Assembly (NCBI RefSeq): GCF_000568255.1 | Contig: NZ_KK037166.1 | Location: 11,467,061-11,531,060, forward strand | Direction: 5' to 3' | DNA from: Kutzneria sp. 744 | GTDB taxonomy: Bacteria > Actinomycetota > Actinomycetes > Mycobacteriales > Pseudonocardiaceae | DNA: 64,000 bases | Part shown: piece by piece, positions 50,948 to 57,975 of the stretch | How positions within the stretch are numbered: the first letter of the stretch is position 1 | How the letters are laid out: each line of letters begins with the position of its first letter | Position numbers and translations under genes: made by a program | Notes under the pieces: generated by a model | Databases searched by the model: none | Told to the model about the DNA's origin: nothing | The model's input: only the letters and a program-made list of their open reading frames with translations

Positions 50948-52237
50948 ATGACCGACCCGACGCCGCCGACGCTGTACCTGGGGCCGGCCGTGCCCCGGTG
51001 GCAGCCGCGCACCATCGCCGACATTCGGACCGTGCTCGCGGACGGCCTGCTGGCCGAACGGCATTGGCTGGACGCCAAGCGGGAGATCAGCACGGGCTCG
51101 GGCAAGAAGGACGCGAAGAAGGAGCTGGCGCGCGACGTCGCCTCGTTCGCCAACGACGGCGGCGTGCTCATCATCGGCATCGACGAGGACAAGACGACCG
51201 GCACGTTCACTCTCGCCTCGCAGTCGCTCGACGGCCTGGCCGAGACCGTCGAACAGATCGTCGGCCACCATTGCGACCCGCCGGTGTTCGTGCAGTGCCA
51301 CCGGATCGTCGATCCGAACGACCCCATCGGACCGAATCGGGGCGTCATGATCGTGGAGGTCCCACCCAGCCCGCTGGCCCCGCACATGGTCGATGGCAAG
51401 TACTTCGGCCGCGCGGACACGCTCAAGCGCGTCCTGCCCGACGCCGACGTCGAGCGGCTGCACGTCATTCGCCGCGCCCGGCAGGTCACCGCCGAGGAAC
51501 TGATCGACCGGGAGATCGACCGCGACCCGGCGCCGGCCGACGAGCGGGACGGGGTTCGGCTCTACGTGGTGGCCCGGCCGATGTCCAGTCCGCCGGAGCT
51601 GCTCACCGAACACTTTGTCACCGGCGCTCTCACCACGGTGATCCACGCCGCGCGGGCCACGGGTGAGGACGACAGGTGGCCGCGCGGTGGCTATGTCGAT
51701 CCGCGTGCGCGCGGGATCGGTTGGCCGTCGCGGAACCTGCGGGGGCGGCGGCAGGCCGGGAAGTCCCACGGAGACTCGGACCTGGAGGTGCACGACGACG
51801 GCACCATCACCTTTTTCGCCGACACCCTGTCCGGGTCGATGAACCCGAGCCACCGGCAGCAGCATTTCGTCCGGTTGGAGGCGGTGCTGGGGCTGGTCCG
51901 CAGCGTGGTGCAGTTCGCCGGCGAGATCGGCGCCCGGTTCGGCTACGCCGGCCAGTGGCAGCTCGCGGTCGGCGTGACCGGTCTGCGCGGCCTGCCGGCC
52001 GCCATCGTGACCCGCAGGCACGATTTCGTCGACTTCACCGAGCTGGCCACCTTCAGCGAGCTCCGCTACACCGCCGGCACGACGGCCGTCACCGGCGAGC
52101 TCACCACGGCCGCGGCCGCGGTCACCCGGCGGCTGATGATGCGGTTCGCCCGCGCCTTCGACCTGCTCAACCGCGTCGAGACCGACGACTACCTCGGACG
52201 CCCACGCCAGCAGGCACAGGAGGAGCGCGATGCCTGA
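50948..52237 (+). CDS. AlbA_2 (Schlafen-like) domain protein
   Basis: 429 residues from ATG 50948. The N-terminal domain reads ERHWLDAKREISTGSG, then ELARDVASFANDGGVLIIGI and DEDKTTGTFT, and later NRGVMIVEVPPSPLAPHMVD with GKYFGRADTLKRVL. This is the AlbA_2 / Schlafen-type nucleic-acid-binding fold ('E-x-K...A-F-A-N-x-x-G-G...I-G-I-x-D'). The C-terminal 200 residues (SSPPELLTEHFVTGALTTVI, MNPSHRQQHFVRLEAVLGLV) are a separate helical domain often seen in such actinobacterial proteins. AlbA_2 proteins occur both as regulators and in phage-defence loci. The next gene, overlapping its stop, is decayed. Confidence 0.85.
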   Translation: MTDPTPPTLYLGPAVPRWQPRTIADIRTVLADGLLAERHWLDAKREISTGSGKKDAKKELARDVASFANDGGVLIIGIDEDKTTGTFTLASQSLDGLAETVEQIVGHHCDPPVFVQCHRIVDPNDPIGPNRGVMIVEVPPSPLAPHMVDGKYFGRADTLKRVLPDADVERLHVIRRARQVTAEELIDREIDRDPAPADERDGVRLYVVARPMSSPPELLTEHFVTGALTTVIHAARATGEDDRWPRGGYVDPRARGIGWPSRNLRGRRQAGKSHGDSDLEVHDDGTITFFADTLSGSMNPSHRQQHFVRLEAVLGLVRSVVQFAGEIGARFGYAGQWQLAVGVTGLRGLPAAIVTRRHDFVDFTELATFSELRYTAGTTAVTGELTTAAAAVTRRLMMRFARAFDLLNRVETDDYLGRPRQQAQEERDA

Positions 52238-52823
52238 CGTGGTGTCCGTGGCCGACGTTGTGCAGCTGGCCGGCGACGACCCGTTGCTGGCCTGGGCTGC
52301 TGCCGGTCGCGAGCACGCCGGTTGGGTGCTAGCGATGTTCCATCCACGTCCTGGCCGAACACGGCCCGGCGATCCGGGTCACCGGCGTATGCCGAGCTAA
52401 TCGGCGTGGTCTGCGCACTCCGGCCCGACCTGGCGCTGTCCGACACCTATGGCCAGCTCGACCGCGCCTTGCTGCTGCGCCTGCACACCGCCGGCGTCCC
52501 GCTCGGCCAGGCCGGCATGCCGTTGGCCGCCGCCCGCTACCTGCTCACCGCCGACCCACCCGACACGGGCGCGAAGGACGACCGGCAGCAGCGGCTTCGG
52601 GATGAGCTGCCCCGAGGATACCTTCCGTGAGCTGTACCTGGTCCAAGGCTGGTCGCTGTCGCAGGCGGTGGCCACCTTCTTGATCCGGGAGCGGTCGACC
52701 TGGTAGCTCGTGCACCGCTCGCCGGTGGCGCCGCACGCCATCACCGGCCTCACCGCCGGTGGCCGCATGATCGCCGCGGCGATCGCTGAAGTCCTCGCAC
52801 AGCAGCCCGCACTCGTGCGCTGA
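52230..52823 (+). pseudogene. Decayed partner of the AlbA_2 gene
   Basis: Starts ATG 52230, overlapping the AlbA_2 stop. One frame gives MPDVVSVADVVQLAGDDPLL, AWAAAGREHAGWVLA. A second gives IHVLAEHGPAIRVTGV; a third AYAELIGVVCALRPDLALSD, TYGQLDRALLLRLHTAGVPL, QAGMPLAAARYLLTADPP. A last stretch (52602-52823) reads EDTFRELYLVQGWSLSQAVA with a TAG in the middle. Coding character persists throughout while the frame changes at least three times, so a once-continuous gene is broken. Family unknown. Confidence 0.5.
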
Positions 52824-52921
52824 GGCGCCAACACCGTCCCGAGCGGCTACGCGGCATACACGACCACTCGACAGGGACTCCTGCGGCGAACACTGCCTCC
52901 GACGGCCACCAAGGTCTGTAT

Positions 52922-52971
52922 AGCCCCCTCTATGCAAAGCCTATCCGGTGGTGCATAGTGGGGCCTATGCA
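52922..52971 (+). promoter_or_regulatory. TATGCA operator-like inverted repeat before the ParB-like gene
   Basis: CTATGCA (52930-52936), TGCATAG (52951-52957) and CTATGCA (52965-52971) flank the start region; the first two, extended by AGCCCC/GGGGCC, form an imperfect inverted repeat. Placement over the start codon at 52967 suggests autoregulation. Confidence 0.5.
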
Positions 52972-53371
52972 GACCTCGCCTATGGTCGACCGGGTCGACG
53001 CTCTCATCGAGCACGCCACGGGCATCTTCAACGCGCCCAACAGCGTCGTCGATCGCGACAAGTACGCGGCGCTGATGAGCGACATGGCCGAACGCGGGTG
53101 GCAGGGGCCACCGCTGCTGGTCGACGGCGAGAACGCCTTCACCGGCTCCCACCGCATCGCGGCGGTGTCCGACTTGTGGAACCGCGAGCGCATCACGGTC
53201 GAGATCCCCTACGTGCAGGTCGCCGACCTGTGCGCGGAGTTCGACATCGACTTCGACGCCCTGGTGGAGGACTGGGTCGCCGGCTCCGGCGACATGCTCG
53301 ACCTGTCGGACCGCCTGACCGAGCTGCTACCGGCCGAGGTCGTGGCCTATCTGGGAATGGACCTGCACTGA
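52967..53371 (+). CDS. ParB-like N-domain protein
   Basis: 134 residues from ATG 52967 (GTG 52958 possible). The centre reads AALMSDMAERGWQGPPLLVD, GENAFTGSHRIAAVSDLW, the ParB/Srx-type pattern ('W-x-G-x-P-[LI]-x-V...G-x-H-R'). An acidic C-terminus follows (AEFDIDFDALVEDWVAGSGD). No helix-turn-helix is present; the DNA-binding half seems to be the next gene. Its TGA overlaps that gene's ATG. Such ParB-fold proteins bind or hydrolyse nucleotides (CTP/ATP); stand-alone pairs occur in mobile elements. Confidence 0.75.
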   Translation: MQTSPMVDRVDALIEHATGIFNAPNSVVDRDKYAALMSDMAERGWQGPPLLVDGENAFTGSHRIAAVSDLWNRERITVEIPYVQVADLCAEFDIDFDALVEDWVAGSGDMLDLSDRLTELLPAEVVAYLGMDLH

Positions 53372-53703
53372 TGGCCGACGACACCGTCCACGCCAGCGCC
53401 GAGGACGGCTACGGCGTCGAGGAGCACGAGGTCTTGGCGGTCCTGGCAACGCTGGTCGGCGACCGCGACGGCGAAGACCCGTCCTGGTGGTTCACCCACC
53501 TGAGCAGCCGTCGCGCCCTGTTGCTGGAAGTCGCCGGCCGCGTCGCCGACATGACCGCGCACACCGCCGCCGAGATCTATCAGGACATGGGCGACAATAG
53601 GTCCTACGCCAAGCTCGGCGCCGCGCTGAACCTTTCCCGGTCTCGTGCCCAACAGCTGGTCGAGCGCGCCCGCGCCAGCACCGACACCCGCCCGGCCGAG
53701 TAG
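53371..53703 (+). CDS. Small helix-turn-helix protein coupled to the ParB-like gene
   Basis: 110 residues; ATG overlaps the previous stop (TGATG). The C-terminus carries SYAKLGAALNLSRSRAQQLV then ERARAST, a sigma-region-4/LuxR-like helix-turn-helix. The N-terminal part is acidic and helical (EHEVLAVLATLVGDRDGEDP, LLEVAGRVADMTAHTAAEIY). Together with the ParB-like protein it could form a split partition- or toxin-antitoxin-like module (inference from coupling and operator). Confidence 0.75.
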   Translation: MADDTVHASAEDGYGVEEHEVLAVLATLVGDRDGEDPSWWFTHLSSRRALLLEVAGRVADMTAHTAAEIYQDMGDNRSYAKLGAALNLSRSRAQQLVERARASTDTRPAE

Positions 53704-53705
53704 AG

Positions 53706-55021
53706 GTGGGCTGCTCTGTCGAGGGCTGCCGCAGGGCCTTGTGCGCTCGGGCCTGTGCCATTCGCACTATCAGCGCTGGTGGCAGACCGGGAGTCTGCCG
53801 CGGTATGCCCACGTGTGCCTGATCCCCGGCTGCGAGGAGAAAGCCGCCTCTCGCCGGTTGTGCAGCAGGCACTACCACCGCTGGCGACGCACCGGCGACC
53901 CGGGCGAAGCGTTCTCCACCTACGGCCGCAGCGGCTGTCAGATCGATGGATGCGCCAAACCCCACCGGGCGTGGGGGTACTGCGCGACGCACTACAAACG
54001 GTTCGCCGAGTCCGACCGGGCCGTGTGCCGTCGTTCGGAATGCGACGGCCCTATCGCCGGCCGAGGGCTATGCAGGAACCACTACCAGCAGCTGTGGTCG
54101 TGGGGGCTGATCCCGCGGCGGGAGCAGCTCCCGGCTCACGTAGTCCAGGGTGATGACGCGTCGGCGAGAACCGCGGTCGGCGCAGGTCCAAGGCCGGCGC
54201 GCCGGCACAAGGCGCCAGGCGGATCGCTCGCTTCCGGCCGGGGCGACGGCGAACCGGTGCGGCCTCAGCCAGACCCGGCGTTGGCCGCAGCTACAGCGCC
54301 GGGCGTGCAACCGGAATGGGACAGGTGGCTGCTGTGCTTGGACTGTGGGTGCTGGGCGCGACTGCTGCACCCACACCTCCGCGGCCATGACACCAGCAGC
54401 GCCGACTATCGGCGTCAACACGGCCTGAAACTCAACCATCCCCTGGCAGCCGTAGATATTCGAGCTGGCTACGCGGACCGTGCTCGTGCTCGCATGGCGG
54501 CCGACCCGCACTGGTGGACCACCAACTTCGATCATCCGCCAGACCAACGCGAGCAGTTCGCGGCCCTCGGACGGGAGAGGTCCACGGCGACGTCGGCCCG
54601 TCCAGAGCGCCGCACAACCAACCAAGCCAGTGGGCGCCGAATCGGCGAACAGCAAGCCCAGCAGCGTAGGGACGTTCTCGACCAACGGGCCCGGGAACTC
54701 GGTCATGCCGACCTGCATGACCTTCTCATCACGCTCCATTCCGCCTCGAACACCGAACCGGCGGCCCTGCTGGGCATGACGCTGGGAGCGGCCGGCCAGT
54801 AGCGACGACGCCTGTGCGGCGTCACGTCGGACAAATTCGAGGCCCGACAACGGGTACGACAACAAGCGCTTGACACCAAGGCGCATGCCGTTGGCTACAC
54901 CGACTTTGTGACCCTGATCGATGCGACCCGCGACGAGGCGGTCAGGCCGCTCGCGCGCCGCACCGGCCTGTCTGTGAACACGATCAAAAAGCACCGCTCG
55001 AATGGACATGTGACCACGTGA
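53706..55021 (+). pseudogene. Zinc-finger / MucR-like protein, frameshifted and with an in-frame stop
   Basis: GTG 53706 begins GCSVEGCRR, then the frame shifts and continues GLCHSHYQRWWQTGSLPR, CLIPGCEEKAASRRLCSRHY, HRWRRTGDPG, CQIDGCAKPHRAWGYCATHY, CRRSECDGPIAGRGLCRNHY: four or five C-x4-C...C-x2-H-Y zinc modules. Further on, WLLCLDCGCWARLLHPHLRG then HDTSSADYRRQHGLKLNHPL is a Ros/MucR-like zinc finger. TAG at 54800-54802 interrupts the frame, which continues as RRRLCGVTSDKFEARQRVRQ, QALDTKAHAVGYTDFVTLID, RRTGLSVNTIKKHRSNG to a TGA at 55019-55021 that overlaps the next GTG. The longest open piece is about 53741-54802. Confidence 0.7.
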
Positions 55022-55239
55022 AGCACAGGTACGTGAAGAAGTTGTGGAACCCGACGACCGCTAGTTGGGACACCGTCGACGTCGTCGAGCGCGACGAGAT
55101 GTTGTCGTTCGACCAGATCGGCATCAGCGCCGAGGATGTAGGCGGTGAGCCCGGAGAGCAGCTGCTGGCCGAGTTGGTGATGATCGACGAAGAGGACACC
55201 GAGCGGGTGGTCGAGATGGGCGTCGTGGAAGCGGAGTGA
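55018..55239 (+). CDS. Small acidic protein, unknown
   Basis: 73 residues from GTG 55018, overlapping the stop of the zinc-finger gene (GTGA). KHRYVKKLWNPTTASWDTVD then VVERDEMLSFDQIGISAEDV and a very acidic tail. No family recognised. The overlap shows it belonged to the same operon as the broken zinc-finger gene. Confidence 0.6.
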   Translation: MKHRYVKKLWNPTTASWDTVDVVERDEMLSFDQIGISAEDVGGEPGEQLLAELVMIDEEDTERVVEMGVVEAE

Positions 55240-55390
55240 GCAACACCGTCACCATCGGCCGGTTCCTATCGAACGGCACGTCGGCAGTGTCCGCCGCCGC
55301 TGGCTGACCCGCAAGCGGCGCGATCGTGGCGGGATGTCCGGAGATGCTGGCGCCCAGCTCCCGCCCCGACTCGCCACTCGGGTCAACGAC

Positions 55391-55497
55391 GAGATGCGAC
55401 GAACCTTGAGACTGATCATGGTGCGGTCGCACTGAGACCGGCAAGGAAAGCCCAGGTCGCACAAGATCCACATGTTCGACTGCGCGGGAACCTACAG
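55391..55497 (+). repeat. Dispersed repeat, copy D (short form)
   Basis: GAGATGCGACGA, CTTGAGACTGATCATGG, ACTGAGAC, CCCAGGTC, ACAAGATCCACATGTTC and GGGAACCTACA align with copies A-C over about 105 bp. Confidence 0.75.
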
Positions 55498-55608
55498 AGG
55501 AGGGGCCTCGCTGGTACGGCAGATGGTCTGGCAGACTCGGCGGTGGTGTCGAGCAGGCGCGTGGCAGGCCGTGGGTCGCCGTCGGGTTCTTATCAGCCCG
55601 CTGCTCCA

Positions 55609-55640
55609 CTCAGCCCCAGCACGAAAGTGTTGGGGCTGAG
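55609..55640 (-). terminator. 14-bp hairpin with GAAA tetraloop
   Basis: ctcagccccagcac (55609-55622) pairs with 55627-55640 with a single G-T wobble around GAAA. It lies 147 bp after the minus-strand pentapeptide gene, the only gene it could serve. The rest of 55240-55786 is repeat copy D and unassigned sequence. Confidence 0.7.
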
Positions 55641-55786
55641 TCGTTTCTCCGCTCGTGCGTTGTACGAAACAGCGCCTGCGTCCCCACGGAGGCGGGTCGG
55701 ACATCGGCCGTGCGCTCCCCAGCAGCACGGTCCGACCTGCCGTTGGACGCTGACAGCGCGTGGCGTGCTCGGCCACAGCAGCGGAC

Positions 55787-57211
55787 CTATCCCGCGTCTG
55801 GGCGTACCGCGCTCGGCGGCACCACCGGCTCTGCGCTGGCCTCGTCACGCCCAACAACGGACCAGACACCGGTTCCTGTCGGAAGCTCGTCTTCGACATC
55901 CCACAAGCGGTCAAACGATGGCTGAGGCATCGGCTCGTCCGCGCCCAGTGGCCGCTCGGTCCAGCCGGTCGGCCACAGCCGGGGTGCGCCGGCGTTGGTC
56001 TTGTAGTTGGTAAGGGCCCGGGCAGCGGTGAGGTCGATGCCGCCGGGGACTGTGATGTCCGTGAAGCTGGCCATCCCGCTGAACGTGGTGCCGGCGAAGT
56101 TGGCTTGTTGCGGGCCGAAGTCCGCATGCGTGAACTGGGTGGTCGAGCCGAACCACGCATTCGGGAAGGACGCCGCTCCGTCCTCGAACCGTGTGTACGC
56201 GAAGTTCGCGAAGAACCTGAAGCGGGCGCCGCCGAACAAGCCTCCACCGATGAGCCGTGCGTGCCGGAAGTCCGCGCTCGCCATCGCCGCGCAGTTCATC
56301 TCGAAGTCAACAAGGGTCGCGCCAGCGAGATCCAGATCCATGCCAGGCCAGAAGGCTCCGTCGAGGTGGTTCAGGCCGGGCCACTGGCCGTCGAACGCGT
56401 CGGCGAACCAGGCGTAGGAGTGGCCGTTGGCGCACAGGTGGCTGCGGAGGACGAGTTGGATCGTTTTGCGGACCAGCAGTTCCTCGTCGTTGCCTTGCAC
56501 ACGGCCGGCCGGTCCAGCGATCCGCAAGCTGCGCGATCCGATGCGGGAGGAACCACGCTGCTCTGGGCGGCGAAGCGTTGGCTCGAATGGCATCCTCAGG
56601 TACGCGCACAGCAGGTTTACGACCATCTGCCGCTGGTCGGGGTTGTCCTGCGCGAGGCGTTCCAACGCGTAGACGCCGGCCAACCGGACCGGGGCCTTGT
56701 CGGAGCCGAGCTGGTCGGCTGCCTTGGCGTAGAGGTCGATGGTCCGGCGTTCCCGGGCGTCGGCCTCGGTGGCGGCCGCAACGCGCTCCAGGTGAGTGCG
56801 GGTGTCGGCGGCCTGTTGCTGCTGGAACGCGAACTGCTGCTCGGCGTGGTGCTGGTCGACAGCCTTCTGGTTGAGCCCGATCTCGCCGGTCTGCTGTCGG
56901 CGAGCGGTCAGCCACAGCGCGGCGGCACCGCCGGTGCCGAGCACGACCGTGCCGGCAGTTTTGATGGCGTCGAGCTGGTCGGCGTGCTGTCCGTTGCCGA
57001 ACACGACCAGCAGCGCCACCGCGAGGCCGACGCCGATGGTGATCAGCCCGATGGCCGCCCACCGGATCACGCGGTTGGACAGCACCGGGTAGGTCGCCGG
57101 CGCGGCGGGTGAGCTCGGCACCGTGCCGGTAGTGTGCTCGGGCTCCGGGACGGTCTCGCTGCCGGAGTGCGCCGCGGGTTGCGCGGTTGGTGTCGTCTGC
57201 TCGGCCGCCAT
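55787..57211 (-). CDS. Membrane-anchored pentapeptide-repeat protein
   Basis: 474 residues from ATG 57211. A Pro/Thr-rich cytoplasmic start is followed by two transmembrane helices (WAAIGLITIGVGLAVALLVV and AGTVVLGTGGAAALWLTA). A coiled coil comes next (QKAVDQHHAEQQFAFQQQQA), then RLAGVYALERLAQDNPDQRQ, a signature of actinobacterial pentapeptide proteins. The A(D/N)LxX-type repeats follow (LDGAFWPGMDLDLAGATLVD, MASADFRHARLIGGGLFGGA, TTQFTHADFGPQQANFAGTT, FSGMASF). Common in actinomycetes; role unproven. Confidence 0.88.
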   Translation of the reverse strand: MAAEQTTPTAQPAAHSGSETVPEPEHTTGTVPSSPAAPATYPVLSNRVIRWAAIGLITIGVGLAVALLVVFGNGQHADQLDAIKTAGTVVLGTGGAAALWLTARRQQTGEIGLNQKAVDQHHAEQQFAFQQQQAADTRTHLERVAAATEADARERRTIDLYAKAADQLGSDKAPVRLAGVYALERLAQDNPDQRQMVVNLLCAYLRMPFEPTLRRPEQRGSSRIGSRSLRIAGPAGRVQGNDEELLVRKTIQLVLRSHLCANGHSYAWFADAFDGQWPGLNHLDGAFWPGMDLDLAGATLVDFEMNCAAMASADFRHARLIGGGLFGGARFRFFANFAYTRFEDGAASFPNAWFGSTTQFTHADFGPQQANFAGTTFSGMASFTDITVPGGIDLTAARALTNYKTNAGAPRLWPTGWTERPLGADEPMPQPSFDRLWDVEDELPTGTGVWSVVGRDEASAEPVVPPSAVRPDAG

Positions 57212-57332
57212 CAGTTGCCCCCAGGTAGTTGCTGGTGCGCAGCTTTCTGACGGTAGCGATCAGTCGCTCCTCCACGGGGAAGGTTTGCGCCAGCATGTCT
57301 CCCGGTCAACGGTCAGGCCAAAACCCTATCTA

Positions 57333-57752
57333 CATGCGGCACAGTCGTCCTTGTCCCACTGCACCACCGTCCGGTCCGTCATCGCGGCCCGCTCGACCGG
57401 CACGACCTCGCTGACCGGCCGGTCGGTGATCACCATTCCGCCCGGGTGGATCCCCAGATGCCGCGGCGCGGCCTGCAGCTCGCCGGCCAGCTCCAGCACC
57501 AACTCCGGCACCTCGATGCCGTCCGCGGCGGCCTGCTCCGGGGTGGGCAGCGGTCCCCGCCCGAGCTGCTGGATCCAGCTGTCGGCCTGCCCGGCGTCGT
57601 GTCCGAGCGCCCGGGCCACATCACGGATCGCTAAGCGCTGTTGGTAGGAGATCACCGTGGCCACCAGCGCGGCGTGCCGGCGCCCGTAGGTGCCGTAGAC
57701 GTACTGGATCACCAGCTCCCGGCGGCCGGCCTCGATGTCCAGATCTTCACCG
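57333..57752 (-). pseudogene. dnaE2: dnaE2 internal fragment
   Basis: DLDIEAGRRELVIQYVYGTY, GRRHAALVATVISYQQRLAI, RDVARALGHD, then LELAGELQAAPRHLGIHPGG, MVITDRPVSEVVPVERAAMT, DRTVVQWDKDDCAA match the catalytic palm region of DnaE2. Both ends are sharp: upstream, sequence before DLDIEAG is unrelated; downstream, DDCAA should run on to 'MGLVKFDLLGLG' but meets a stop. The 420-bp piece is in frame yet useless as a polymerase. It overlaps in content with the fragment at 50683, so the two derive from different dnaE2 copies. Confidence 0.85.
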
Positions 57753-57975
57753 GACTACGCGGGCCGGAGAATCCGCCCGGTAGGGTCTCGGTGATCTTGT
57801 CACTGCACATCCCGGCTGACCAGCGGAATGACAGGTCTGTTGAGACCGAGGTCGCCAGTTGCTCACTGAAGTTGGCACTTTTCGACGGGCGCAGGTCATG
57901 CCGCTGAACTACCAGTCTGCGGCATAGCGTACGTCTTGCTATCCGGAACCCTCCGGGGCGGCTCACTGCACGGCG

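Noticed and set aside
46284-55497. CRISPR array
   Set aside because: The repeats are 90-190 bp long, imperfect, kilobases apart, and separated by genes; there are no short spacers or cas genes.
57326-57712. Intact small gene of 128 codons
   Set aside because: The translation is an internal piece of DnaE2 with the start and end cut off, so it is a fragment.
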